DNA from: Geobacter sp. OR-1
GTDB lineage: Bacteria; Desulfobacterota; Desulfuromonadia; Geobacterales; DSM-12255
Length of the DNA stretch: 64,000 nt
Direction: 5' to 3'
NCBI RefSeq assembly: GCF_000813145.1
Contig: NZ_BAZF01000001.1
Location: 124,001-188,000 of the forward strand
Below are positions 27,847-36,398 of the stretch, piece after piece. The position numbers were made by a program, and so were the translations under genes. The notes below the pieces were generated by a model. The model saw only the letters and a list, made by a program, of their open reading frames with translations. It was not told the origin of the DNA and did not search any database. The first letter of the stretch is position 1. Every line of letters begins with the position of its first letter.

Positions 27847-28650
27847 CTATTTGCTATCAAGTAATCGCTTTATCTCGCCGGCTTCTTTAAACCCGGGCAA
27901 AATTCGCCCGTCCGGAAGCACTAAAGTCGGAGTCCCGGTAATCCCAAGGGACTCGCCAAGCTTGATGGACTCATCAACAGGCTCTTTTGCGTCCTTTGGC
28001 CCTGGTGGCGGCAACTGCTCGCCACTAAAAGCCTTATTGAGTAGATATGAGGAATCTCCGCCGAGAATGACCCTGGCCTTGTCATATGCTCCAGGGTGCA
28101 TTTTCAGAGGAAACATCTTTACTACAATCGCCAAATCAGGCTCCATGTAAATCAATTTGATCAATTCCATATGCAATTTGGAGCAGAATGGGCAGTCAGG
28201 GTCCGTGAAAACGAAAAGCCGCTTCTTGCCGTCCGGATTGCCCAGAATGATCGAGTTTTTTACCGGCAATGCGTTTATGTCGACCTTGGCGGGTTTTGGC
28301 AATGGTGCCCTGACCTGGTTATCGCCCGAGTCTTTTTGAGTCGCTGCTATAGAAAAAATGGAACCGGCAATCAGGTGCTTCTTTGCATAATCAACATATG
28401 CCGTCCCCTTCTTGCCCTGGTTTTCCAGCGAAACCTCAAATAGGCCGCGTACCTGGGATTGTCCAACTGAAACCACCTTACCTACTCCCTCAAGTAACTT
28501 GCCTGCTTCATCCAGTCCCAGTTTGTGGCAATTTGCACATTCTGCACCTGAGTGGCCAGTCCCGTCGGAACACCCTTCTTCCTGCTGAAAGGCGGTCACG
28601 GTTGCGGCAGATAAAATCAGGAACAATCCAGCTATAATCACTAGTTTCAT
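27847..28650 (-). CDS. DsbC/DsbG-like periplasmic thiol protein with a CxxCH motif
   Basis: The 267-residue precursor has a signal peptide (about 1-20). The C-terminal two thirds are a thioredoxin-fold DsbC-like domain with active site DPDCPFCSKLH near residue 150 and the cis-proline loop GITGTPTLVLPDGR. Just after the signal peptide lies GAECANCHKLG, a single CxxCH, which could bind a c-type haem or act as a redox pair. It is the first gene behind a strong sigma-54 promoter and precedes pilY1 and the minor pilins, which contain many cysteines. A role in their disulfide formation or isomerisation is likely. Confidence 0.8.
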   Translation of the reverse strand: MKLVIIAGLFLILSAATVTAFQQEEGCSDGTGHSGAECANCHKLGLDEAGKLLEGVGKVVSVGQSQVRGLFEVSLENQGKKGTAYVDYAKKHLIAGSIFSIAATQKDSGDNQVRAPLPKPAKVDINALPVKNSIILGNPDGKKRLFVFTDPDCPFCSKLHMELIKLIYMEPDLAIVVKMFPLKMHPGAYDKARVILGGDSSYLLNKAFSGEQLPPPGPKDAKEPVDESIKLGESLGITGTPTLVLPDGRILPGFKEAGEIKRLLDSK

Positions 28651-28715
28651 ATTCTACCTTTCGTCATGAATTGCTGATATATTGAGTATTATTATCATGA
28701 ACGATAAAAAATTAA

Positions 28716-28731
28716 AGCAACTCAAGTGCCA
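28716..28731 (-). promoter_or_regulatory. Sigma-54 (-24/-12) promoter of the pilY1/minor pilin operon
   Basis: On the minus strand the sequence TGGCACTTGAGTTGCT has the invariant GG and GC elements exactly 12 bases apart and matches TGGCAC-N5-TTGCW at every defined position. The predicted start is near 28705, about 55 bases before the DsbC-like ATG. It lies right after pilR, whose product is a sigma-54 activator, so PilR is the obvious regulator. The rest of the 28651-28855 gap is A/T-rich and non-coding. Confidence 0.85.
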
Positions 28732-28855
28732 GCTAATACAGCAACAACATAATACGGTATTTTCAATACATTACTTACGGCACACTTCTAATCGAACTAC
28801 ATTATACCGCAATAATTGCATAGTCAGCCAGCCATTGATATGCATTAATTTCATA

Positions 28856-30232
28856 TCAGTCAATCTTGTATTCTTTGAGTTTATAAAGCAGTGACCGGTG
28901 GCTTATCTCCAGTATCCTGGCAGCCTGGCTCCTGTTGCCACCAGTCGCTGCAAGGGCTTTTCGGATAAAAGCCCGTTCCAGCAGTTCTTCGGCGCGTTTC
29001 AGAGAAATGCAGTCAGGAGGAATGATTTCCGGAAGTTTTCCGCCACTGGTTCTGCGCAACTTTTCCGGGAGACATTCCGGACCAAGCGTCGAACCATCAC
29101 AGACGACAACCGCTCTTTCAATGGTGTTTTCAAGTTCCCGGACATTTCCCGGCCACTGGTAGTCCAGGAGCAGCTGCATTGTGGATTGACTGCAGCGGAT
29201 GCCGCTCTTTCCGAATTTATCGCCATAGCGATTAAGAAAATGGTCCACTAAAAGCGGAATATCCTCAGTTCGTTCCCGCAAGGGGGAAAGGGTGAGGGAA
29301 AAGACATTGAGCCGGAAATAAAGGTCTTCCCGAAACCGTCCTTTGATCACGTCTGCCTCAAGGTCCCTTGATGTTGCAGACACGACCCTGACATCGACTT
29401 TTTTCGCTGAAGACGCCCCAACCCTCCTGATCTCCTCTTCCTGAAGCACCCGCAGTAGCTTTACCTGGAGGGAAAGCGGCATTTCTCCAATCTCATCTAG
29501 GAAAAGGGTCCCTCCGTCCGCCCGTTCAAATAAGCCTGGCTTGTCACAGGATGCATCAGTGAAAGCCCCTTTTACATGACCGAACAGTTCGCTTTCGAGC
29601 AGGTTTTCCGGGATAGCGCCGCAGTTTACGGCGATAAAAGGACCTTTTCGTCGAACACTGTTAAAATGCAGGGCCTTGGCAATCAGTTCCTTTCCGGTCC
29701 CTGATTCCCCGAGAACCAGAACAGTAGTTTTGAAATCGCAGACTTTTTTGACCAGCGAAAAGATTTCGAGCATCTGCTGGTTCTTGCTGATAATCCCTGA
29801 GAAGCAAAACTCGCGGTTAACAACTTCCTGGAGCTGGCGGTTTTCCAGTTTCAGCCGCTCCCGCTCTTCTGCTTTCTTAAGCACCAAGGCGATTTCATCA
29901 CTTTTGAACGGTTTTGAGATGTAATCGTATGCCCCCCGCTTCATGCAATCTATTGCGGAATCAACCGTCCCGTAAGCCGACATCATGATGATAGTCGCTG
30001 TTACGCCGGATTCAACTGCCAACCTGATGAATTCGGTTCCATCAATCCCGGGCATTCTTATGTCGCAGAGCACAAAATCAAACCGGTCGTGAGATAGTTT
30101 ATCGAGCGCATCTGCCCCGTCAGTGGCAAGCTCCACGGCATAGCCGATCTTCTGCAGCATAACCTTGAGCATGTGGCGAAGGTTTTCCTCATCATCCACC
30201 ACTAGGATGCGCTTGCTCTCAGGGGTTTTCAT
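28856..30232 (-). CDS. pilR: Sigma-54-dependent response regulator (PilR type)
   Basis: A 458-residue NtrC-family activator. The receiver domain has the phosphorylated aspartate in [10 protein letters not shown] (about residue 56) and conserved lysine in YDYISKPF. The AAA+ domain (about 140-370) has Walker [12 protein letters not shown], the sigma-54 contact loop GAFTDA and Walker [15 protein letters not shown]-terminal Fis-type helix-turn-helix follows ([19 protein letters not shown]). It overlaps pilS by 14 bases. It should activate the sigma-54 promoter just downstream, and perhaps the pilin gene elsewhere in the genome. Confidence 0.92.
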   Translation of the reverse strand: MKTPESKRILVVDDEENLRHMLKVMLQKIGYAVELATDGADALDKLSHDRFDFVLCDIRMPGIDGTEFIRLAVESGVTATIIMMSAYGTVDSAIDCMKRGAYDYISKPFKSDEIALVLKKAEERERLKLENRQLQEVVNREFCFSGIISKNQQMLEIFSLVKKVCDFKTTVLVLGESGTGKELIAKALHFNSVRRKGPFIAVNCGAIPENLLESELFGHVKGAFTDASCDKPGLFERADGGTLFLDEIGEMPLSLQVKLLRVLQEEEIRRVGASSAKKVDVRVVSATSRDLEADVIKGRFREDLYFRLNVFSLTLSPLRERTEDIPLLVDHFLNRYGDKFGKSGIRCSQSTMQLLLDYQWPGNVRELENTIERAVVVCDGSTLGPECLPEKLRRTSGGKLPEIIPPDCISLKRAEELLERAFIRKALAATGGNRSQAARILEISHRSLLYKLKEYKID

Positions 30233-31820
30233 TCTGATCAGAACCTCCGGACTCAGCTACCGGCAATAATATGCTGAAACAGCTCCCCAACCCCGGGTCG
30301 CTCGTGACTATTATTCTGCCACCAAAAGAATCGATGATTCTTGCTGCTATGGACAACCCCAAACCGGTCCCTTTCCCGGGCTCTTTGGTGGTAAAGAACG
30401 GATCAAAGATCCGTTCCATATTTTCGCACGGTATGCCGCTGCCACTGTCACGGATATCTATCCTGAGCGCTTTTGATGACGTTTCACCGGAGAACCCGGC
30501 CTGGAATGCCGAACGAAAATCGTCCTTGCGCCTACCCAGGGACCTACCGACAATAATCTGAGCACTGCCCCAGTTTATCTCCCCGGCCAGACCGGCATTT
30601 ACTTCTATTGTACCACCGCCAGGCATGGCATCACGGGCGTTCAGCAGCAAATTAATCAGCACCTGTTGAAACTGGTGACGATCGATATACGGCTCGGGAA
30701 GAAAAGAGTCAGAAACCACACTTACGGAGATATTTTTAAAAACCCCTTGGCCATCCAACAGGCTGACGGTCTCTTCAATAAGCGGAGCGACCTCCTCATA
30801 GGTGAATTCACACCTCGGTGGCCTGGCGTAATCGAGCAGGTCTCTGACAATCCTGTCGATACGGCTGGCCTCCTGCTCTATGCGCCGGGAATAATCCCTT
30901 TTGTCCGGTTCTGCGGTCAATTCATCGGAAAGTATGGCGGAATATCCGATTATTGCCGCGAGAGGAGTACCGATCTCATGGGCGGTTCCTGCTGCAAGCA
31001 GGCCGACCGATGCCAATCTTTCGGAACGGATAGCCTCTTCCCGCGCCTCCTGAAGCTTAAGGTTTACCTCTTCCAGCGAACTGACATGCTGTTTAACCTC
31101 AGCGCGATTGTTCCGCAATTTTGCCAGCATGGCATTGAATGAGTCTGAAAGATCGGCGATTTCAGCGCTTCCCGGAACATGCACCGTCTGTTCGTAATCA
31201 CCTTTGGCAACCCTGTCGATCGCTGCAAGGAGCCCTCGCATAGGCGCAACAACACTCCTCCTCAGAAATACGTAACCAATTCCCAGGAGCAGCAGGAAAT
31301 CCAGGACAAAATATGCCATAAGGAGTCGTTGTGACCTCGCAAGCCGCTCCTGTTCGCCTGCCAGGGACAAAGCAAGGCGCGCCGCTCCAATACAAATATT
31401 TTCATGCATGATAGGCGCATAGACATGTATCTCTTTGGCGCCGGCGCTCAAAAGGGACGCCCCGACGCCAGTGCTGACAGTGTCCGCGAGTTTCTGGTCA
31501 ACGCCGCGTTTTTCATCTACAGCATAAACGGCTTTTGCGTTCTGATCGACCAGCAGCAGACCGGCAAAATCCGGGATACTCTGAAGCGACCTGATTACAT
31601 CAGAGAACCCGGATTCAATAATATTACTCAAAACCAACTGACGAGGTGCTAAGTTGAGAATTGTTGCAAGCAGGGCGCTACCTTCTTGCCCTTTCATGGA
31701 ATATAGATCTTTTTTCGACAAGCTTAATGATATAGCCCCGAGGAGAAGCCAGTTCAGTAATAAAATCGAAGACAATACGGCCAGGATGGAAAGTGTTAGG
31801 CTGGGCCTGAAGCTTTTCAT
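30219..31820 (-). CDS. pilS: Membrane sensor histidine kinase (PilS type)
   Basis: A 533-residue kinase. One membrane helix near residues 10-35, a periplasmic sensor region of about 120 residues, a second helix (LLMAYFVLDFLLLLGIGYVF), then a HAMP linker. The H box GLLAAGTAHEIGTPLAAIIG and the ATPase boxes NLLLNARDAMPGG, DSGSGIPCENMERIFDPFFTT and GKGTGLGLSIA complete it. The periplasmic domain differs from the six-helix PilS of Pseudomonas, so the signal may differ. The ATG at 31820 is used; the longer frame overlaps pilD. It is 10 bases after pilD and overlaps pilR. Confidence 0.9.
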   Translation of the reverse strand: MKSFRPSLTLSILAVLSSILLLNWLLLGAISLSLSKKDLYSMKGQEGSALLATILNLAPRQLVLSNIIESGFSDVIRSLQSIPDFAGLLLVDQNAKAVYAVDEKRGVDQKLADTVSTGVGASLLSAGAKEIHVYAPIMHENICIGAARLALSLAGEQERLARSQRLLMAYFVLDFLLLLGIGYVFLRRSVVAPMRGLLAAIDRVAKGDYEQTVHVPGSAEIADLSDSFNAMLAKLRNNRAEVKQHVSSLEEVNLKLQEAREEAIRSERLASVGLLAAGTAHEIGTPLAAIIGYSAILSDELTAEPDKRDYSRRIEQEASRIDRIVRDLLDYARPPRCEFTYEEVAPLIEETVSLLDGQGVFKNISVSVVSDSFLPEPYIDRHQFQQVLINLLLNARDAMPGGGTIEVNAGLAGEINWGSAQIIVGRSLGRRKDDFRSAFQAGFSGETSSKALRIDIRDSGSGIPCENMERIFDPFFTTKEPGKGTGLGLSIAARIIDSFGGRIIVTSDPGLGSCFSILLPVAESGGSDQNENP

Positions 31821-31830
31821 TTGGGTATTA

Positions 31831-32616
31831 TTACCCTCCGAGCCTCGAGAGGCCAAGATACCAATCAATTATCCTGCTGCCGTAAAATATATAGAGAATT
31901 GAGCCTAAGGCAAGGAAAGGGCCGAACGGAATGGGCAGCTTCGAATCCCTGCCTCTGACTAGCATAAGTCCGACGCCGATAATGGACCCGACAAGCGATG
32001 CCGCAAAAACAATAAACAAAATAGAACGCCAGCCAAGGAAAGCCCCCATCATGGCCAGCAGTTTAACATCACCGCCTCCCATCCCTTCCTTGCCGGTAAG
32101 CATCTGGTAGCCGTAAGCAACCACCAAAAGACTACCACCACCGGCCAGCACCCCGATAAGCGAATCTTTCCACCCCAGCCAGGGAAGGAAAAAAGAGAAG
32201 GCGAACCCTATCACAATCCCGGGTAAACTGATCACATCCGGGATGATCTGGTGGTCAATGTCTATGAACGTTATAACGACCAGAGCGGCACAGAGGATAA
32301 ACAGGGCCAGAAAAGTAAGGGTTGGACCGAACCGGATAAAAAGCATCAGGGTCAGAAGGGCAGTAACAAGCTCGACCAAGGGATAACGAAAAGATATGGA
32401 AACCCGGCAAGACCGGCATTTCCCCCCAAGCAGAGCATAGCTTACAAGCGGTATGTTGTCGTACCACCTTATCCGGTAGCCGCAATGCGGACAACTGGAA
32501 GGTGGTGATACGACCGAACGGTTTTCAGGGAGTCTGCAGATACAGACATTTAGAAACGATCCGATTACTGCGCCATATATGAAGGCAAAGAGATTGTAGG
32601 TAACGGTTGGAGACAT
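31831..32616 (-). CDS. pilD: Prepilin peptidase/N-methyltransferase
   Basis: Inner-membrane aspartic protease that cleaves and N-methylates prepilins. The 261-residue protein has the N-terminal CPHCGYRIRWYDNIPLVSY...CRSC zinc-type cysteine block (about residues 41-75). The two catalytic aspartates sit in FIDIDHQIIPD and GMGGGDVKLLAMMG. About eight membrane helices are evident. It is the first gene of pilD-pilS-pilR and is divergent from the small gene at 32782, with a 165-base shared A/T-rich promoter region. Confidence 0.95.
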   Translation of the reverse strand: MSPTVTYNLFAFIYGAVIGSFLNVCICRLPENRSVVSPPSSCPHCGYRIRWYDNIPLVSYALLGGKCRSCRVSISFRYPLVELVTALLTLMLFIRFGPTLTFLALFILCAALVVITFIDIDHQIIPDVISLPGIVIGFAFSFFLPWLGWKDSLIGVLAGGGSLLVVAYGYQMLTGKEGMGGGDVKLLAMMGAFLGWRSILFIVFAASLVGSIIGVGLMLVRGRDSKLPIPFGPFLALGSILYIFYGSRIIDWYLGLSRLGG

Positions 32617-32781
32617 TAAGAAACCTTTTCAGAAATATGATTCAATTGAGACGGTTGAATTATACATGAGTCGGGTTCATTTTCCAGAAACGGCGCAAAA
32701 TGTGGGATATAAGCAAATGATTATTTATCTATATATAAAATGCCGCATATTTGTTATATTGACGCAACGGAGGTGGCGGCA

Positions 32782-32937
32782 ATGAAAGATGCTCTGATTC
32801 TTGCTGGAGTGGCTGTTTTTTGGGTTGTTCTGCAGAAATATATACTGCCACGGATGGGGGTTCCTACCTGAATATCGGATTCGTGCGACCTCGGGGACCG
32901 GGGCGAAAAAAAGAAGGACCGAGAAAAGCATCCGTAA
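32782..32937 (+). CDS. Small membrane protein, candidate selenoprotein (UGA at codon 30)
   Basis: An ATG behind GGAGG opens 29 codons: one membrane helix (ALILAGVAVFWVVLQKYI) followed by LPRMGVPT and TGA at 32869-32871. The same frame continues 22 codons (ISDSCDLGDRGEKKKDREKHP) to TAA at 32935, four bases before a strong terminator hairpin. Just after the TGA a hairpin forms: CCTCGG/CCGGGG with loop GGA, flanked by TTCG/CGAA. Its loop starts 23 bases after the UGA with two G, as expected for bacterial SECIS elements. I recall small one-helix proteins with PTCxSxxC in this place, which would make U the Cys equivalent; I cannot check that here. If UGA is a plain stop, the product is a 29-residue membrane peptide (32782-32871). 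Confidence 0.6.
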
Positions 32938-32940
32938 TCA

Positions 32941-32970
32941 AACAGGGCCGTCTCTTCTGACGGCCCTGTT
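32941..32970. terminator. Strong hairpin between the candidate selenoprotein gene and the VOC gene
   Basis: A perfect 12-bp stem (AACAGGGCCGTC at 32941-32952 with its complement at 32959-32970, loop TCTTCT). There is no long T run on either side. It separates convergent genes and probably serves both strands. Confidence 0.75.
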
Positions 32971-33021
32971 CATCAGGTTCAGTGTCTCAATTTTGAATAT
33001 CGACTCAATGAGGCTCTTGAT

Positions 33022-33432
33022 TCAACGGGTGGGCTCTTCCAGAACAACCAGGTAACCATCCGGATCAAAGCACCAGAGATCCCTGATTCCGTAAGGCTGC
33101 TCTTCCATATGATAAAGGATCTCCATCTCCTCCTCCATGATCGCCTCGTAGATCTCGTCCAATCCATTTACCTTGAAATGAAGCGTTGCCCCCACACCTT
33201 TAGGAAACATGGCAAACCGTTCTTCAAGCACCGGATGAACCTTCAAGACCGTGGCCTCTTCTACAAAAATCAAATTGCACCCGTCGAGTTTCATTTCAAG
33301 ATGTTCCGGCGCTCCGGGAACAGTAACAGCCCGTCGGACCGGCAACTCCAAAATGCCGGCATAAAAAGCCTCGGTGGTGGAGAGATCGGCAACGGTAAGC
33401 TGTATGGACATTTTCGCAGAATGGCGGCTCAT
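33022..33432 (-). CDS. VOC-superfamily (glyoxalase/bleomycin-resistance fold) protein
   Basis: A 136-residue protein with the paired beta-alpha-beta-beta-beta modules of the vicinal-oxygen-chelate fold (SIQLTVADLSTTEAFYAGIL at the start, GIRDLWCFDPDGYLVVLEEP at the end). A metal-binding glutamate is present near the C-terminus (VVLEE). Enzymes of this fold include lyases, dioxygenases and isomerases; the substrate cannot be deduced. It is 7 bases after ccdA and is the last gene of that transcript. A start seven codons later (MSIQLTV) is possible. Confidence 0.8.
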   Translation of the reverse strand: MSRHSAKMSIQLTVADLSTTEAFYAGILELPVRRAVTVPGAPEHLEMKLDGCNLIFVEEATVLKVHPVLEERFAMFPKGVGATLHFKVNGLDEIYEAIMEEEMEILYHMEEQPYGIRDLWCFDPDGYLVVLEEPTR

Positions 33433-33439
33433 AACTCAA

Positions 33440-34162
33440 TCATCCCATAAGTCTGGTGGAATACTGACCCAAAATTGATAGATAATCTGTGAACAACATT
33501 ATTCCCAAAACAATCAGAAATAGTCCGGTAACGATTTCAAATATTCGGATATTCTTTTTGAATCGGTTGAATATAAGAATGAACCGGTGCAAAGCAAGTG
33601 ATGAGAAGAAAAAAGGAACTGCCAGCCCCATGGAGTACGTCATCAGCAAAGCAACCCCTTTATATACTGTGTCCTCAGCTGCTGCGACCATGAGAATTGA
33701 GGCGAGTATCGGCCCTATGCAAGGGGTCCAACCTGCAGCGAATGCGATCCCAACGAGAAAACTCCCGAAATAACCGGCAGGTTTTCTCTGAATGTTGATC
33801 TTTTTCTCTCCGAGCAAAATGCCGATAGGGACAAGGCCGGTGATATGAATCCCGAAAAGAACTATCAGCACCCCGCCGATTTTTCTCAACAAATCGATCT
33901 TAGATTGCAGGTAACCACCGAGAAAGGTTGCAGACGCCCCGAGCAGGACGAAAATCAGGGTAAAACCTCCAATGAACAGGAGTGAGTGGATAACGGTCTG
34001 ATACCGGACCTTTTGCGAAGGGTGCTCATCCTGAAGATCCGAAAAAGAGAGACCGGTAATATATGTAATGTACGAAGGTATGAGAGGCAAAACACACGGG
34101 GAGAGAAAGGAAAGAAGACCCGCAATGAAAGCTCCGGCATACGAAATGTTAGCTCCGGTCAT
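33440..34162 (-). CDS. ccdA: Cytochrome c biogenesis protein CcdA (thiol-reductant transporter)
   Basis: CcdA moves reducing equivalents from cytoplasmic thioredoxin across the inner membrane. The 240-residue protein has about six membrane helices. The two redox cysteines lie in LLSFLSPCVLPLIPSY (near residue 23) and FAAGWTPCIGPILASIL (near 140). Its stop-side neighbour is VOC; upstream the start ATG overlaps the tlpA stop. The CcdA-TlpA pair is a standard route for reducing apocytochrome c cysteines, in keeping with a cytochrome-rich Geobacter. Confidence 0.93.
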   Translation of the reverse strand: MTGANISYAGAFIAGLLSFLSPCVLPLIPSYITYITGLSFSDLQDEHPSQKVRYQTVIHSLLFIGGFTLIFVLLGASATFLGGYLQSKIDLLRKIGGVLIVLFGIHITGLVPIGILLGEKKINIQRKPAGYFGSFLVGIAFAAGWTPCIGPILASILMVAAAEDTVYKGVALLMTYSMGLAVPFFFSSLALHRFILIFNRFKKNIRIFEIVTGLFLIVLGIMLFTDYLSILGQYSTRLMG

Positions 34163-34692
34163 TATTTTGCTGCCAGATCGGAAAAGAGCTGTACCGACTC
34201 AGGAGATGCCCAGTCCATCCCTCCTATCACCTTCTTGACCAAAATGCCGTTCTTGTCGATGACAAACGTCTCAGGCACACCGGTTATGCCGTACATTTTC
34301 CCCACTTTTTGTTCCGGGTCGTTCAAGTATGGGAGGTTAAAACCGGTCTTTTTGAAAAATGACACGACTGCATCCCTCCCCCCTTCGTCGATAGAAACTG
34401 CGAGCATCTGAAAAGGTTGGCCATTCATCTTCTGGTTTAGTTTCATCATTGAGGGGATCTCTTCCTTGCATGGCGGGCACCAGGTTGCCCAGAAGTTTAA
34501 AAAGACGACCTTTCCCCTCAGAGAGGATAGGGCGACATCACGTCCATCCGGATCCTTGATAGTGAAGTTTGGGGCGGGCTTCCCCTCCAGCAGATGCCCG
34601 ACTTCAGCAGATTTGCCTTTGTCCTCCTTTGAACAGCCAAATGCAACCAAGGAGAATGAAATAACAACAAGAGCAAGAACAAACCACTTCAT
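34162..34692 (-). CDS. TlpA/ResA-like thioredoxin lipoprotein
   Basis: A 176-residue envelope thiol-disulfide protein. The start at 34692 (MKWFVLALVVISFSL) has GGAGG six bases upstream, and the lipobox is VAFGC. The thioredoxin domain (about 40-176) has active site FWATWCPPCKEE and the cis-proline loop GVPETFVIDKNG. It overlaps ccdA by one base, so electrons delivered by CcdA probably pass to this protein for cytochrome c maturation. Confidence 0.92.
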   Translation of the reverse strand: MKWFVLALVVISFSLVAFGCSKEDKGKSAEVGHLLEGKPAPNFTIKDPDGRDVALSSLRGKVVFLNFWATWCPPCKEEIPSMMKLNQKMNGQPFQMLAVSIDEGGRDAVVSFFKKTGFNLPYLNDPEQKVGKMYGITGVPETFVIDKNGILVKKVIGGMDWASPESVQLFSDLAAK

Positions 34693-34837
34693 GAACAACC
34701 TCCAAAAATAGTTGTAGATAGATACAGATTTAATTATTTTAGGCGAGGTTTAATGTAAAGCAAGGAGATTTTCGCGCAAGAAAGGATAATTACGCAAATA
34801 TTGCGGAATGATTTGAATCTAAAAGAAAAAGGGGATA

Positions 34838-35077
34838 TTAGAAATCTTCCCCACGAATCTGTTGGCGAATTCTGCGGGTCGAAACCGCTAAAGGAAGCAG
34901 CTCGGTATGTTTCGACAACACATCCTCCAGCGACATGCCATCATTAATGATGATGTCATCTCCGCCCAAGTGCGTCTTGGCAAAGTGACGGCCATCATCG
35001 CGGCAGTAAACCTGCACATGATAAGAATCGCCTTCTACATGAACTTGAGTTTGATGTACCAGAATCCCGTGTTCCAT
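34838..35077 (-). CDS. Conserved-looking 79-residue protein of unknown function
   Basis: A soluble 79-residue product (MEHGILVHQTQVHVEGDSYH at the start, IRRQIRGEDF-like basic-acidic end). It has no signal, no membrane helix and one cysteine (VYCRDDG). The compact alternation of strands and a final helix suggests a small folded domain. I do not recognise the family. It has its own sigma-54 promoter about 50 bases upstream. The following gap to tlpA (34693-34837) holds no gene. Confidence 0.65.
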   Translation of the reverse strand: MEHGILVHQTQVHVEGDSYHVQVYCRDDGRHFAKTHLGGDDIIINDGMSLEDVLSKHTELLPLAVSTRRIRQQIRGEDF

Positions 35078-35138
35078 AGCATTTCACCACATGAATTAAT
35101 AGCAATACATAAAATTAAATATTACTATAAAATAGTTT

Positions 35139-35154
35139 TGCAAAATGCACGCCA
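35139..35154 (-). promoter_or_regulatory. Sigma-54 (-24/-12) promoter before the 79-residue gene
   Basis: Minus-strand TGGCGTGCATTTTGCA keeps the invariant GG and GC 12 bases apart and matches TTGCW; two less critical bases differ from TGGCACG. The predicted start near 35128 leaves a 50-base leader before the ATG at 35077. Confidence 0.6.
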
Positions 35155-35234
35155 AGCGAAATTAACGTTAAAATTTATGGAATTCTGATCGGATAGGGTA
35201 GGCAGCAACGGTGATTTAACCGGGATTACCGGTT

Positions 35235-36203
35235 TTAACGCTGTCTGGTAACAACGTAATCAGAGAGCCGAAAAAGAGCGGATTTTATGCCTGACTCAGG
35301 AAAAGGGTTCAGAGACGCCTTTGCGCGCTCTATATACTCGCGAGCTCTCGAAACAGTGAACTCTATGCCGCGATGGCGGCGCACCAGATCGAAAACAAAG
35401 GTAAAATCCTCATCTTCAACTGTTTCTGAAGTCACTATATCGCCTACCCGGCCTCTCTCTGCATCGGTACATTGCAGCAGCGCATGGATCAGAGGTAATG
35501 TTATCTTGCCTTCTTCGATATCGTGGCCAATACTCTTGCCGAACTCTTCCTGGTCCCCGGCATAGTCGAGGACATCGTCCATCAGCTGAAACGCGATCCC
35601 CAACTCCATGCCGAAGTCTCTCAAAGCATTTTCCATCTCATCCGGAACCTTCCCCAGGATGGCCCCGGACTGGCACGCCGCAGAGATAAGAATCGCTGTT
35701 TTGCACTTCACAACATCGATGTAACGCTGTTCAGTCATGGAAATATCACTGGTACATACCAGTTGCAGCACTTCACCCTCTGCAATCATGGTCGTCGCGC
35801 CTGAAAGCACCCGCAGGATGTCCAGGTCGCCGTCCGCAACCATCAGAGAAAACGATTTTGAAAACAGGAAATCCCCAACCAATACGGAAGCCTCGTTACC
35901 CCAGAGAGTATTTGCCGAGGCAATCCCCCTGCGGAGATTGGCGTTATCGACAACATCGTCATGAAGCAGAGTCGCCGTGTGGATGAACTCGACAACGCTT
36001 GCCAGCGGTACATGGCGATCGCCTTGATAATCACAGAGTTTTGCTGCCAGGAGTAGCAAGGCAGGCCTTATCCGCTTGCCGCCGCTGGAAAGGACATATT
36101 CGCCAACCTTGCGAATAAGCGGGACATCCGACGCGAGGTCCTTACGGAACTGCTGCTCTACCTGTTTTAGCTCATCACCGATAAGGGCCAGGACTGCTTC
36201 CAT
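35235..36203 (-). CDS. ispB: Polyprenyl diphosphate synthase (octaprenyl type)
   Basis: A trans-prenyltransferase that builds the isoprenoid side chain of menaquinone. The 322-residue protein has the first aspartate-rich motif LLHDDVVDNANLRRG (about 80) and the second FQLMDDVLDYAGD (about 210). Early it has SSGGKRIRPALLLLAAKL. The ATG at 36203 with GAGG upstream is preferred to a TTG five codons earlier. It is divergent from the M16 peptidase genes across a 195-base gap. Chain length cannot be read reliably, so IspB is by similarity. Confidence 0.92.
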   Translation of the reverse strand: MEAVLALIGDELKQVEQQFRKDLASDVPLIRKVGEYVLSSGGKRIRPALLLLAAKLCDYQGDRHVPLASVVEFIHTATLLHDDVVDNANLRRGIASANTLWGNEASVLVGDFLFSKSFSLMVADGDLDILRVLSGATTMIAEGEVLQLVCTSDISMTEQRYIDVVKCKTAILISAACQSGAILGKVPDEMENALRDFGMELGIAFQLMDDVLDYAGDQEEFGKSIGHDIEEGKITLPLIHALLQCTDAERGRVGDIVTSETVEDEDFTFVFDLVRRHRGIEFTVSRAREYIERAKASLNPFPESGIKSALFRLSDYVVTRQR

Positions 36204-36398
36204 GAATAAATACCTCAATTAAATCTGCGGCAATACTATAGGAACCCCTCGCAGTTTGTCAAAGTTTTTCTGGACTCACCACTGTCCCGGCAAGGCTGCA
36301 TTTATCGCCCCTTTGCCTTGCAAATTGAGACACTACAGGGTAATATGTGCCCCTGCAGACAGCAAAGTCAAAACAGCAGCCTTTCAAGAGGGATCTAA

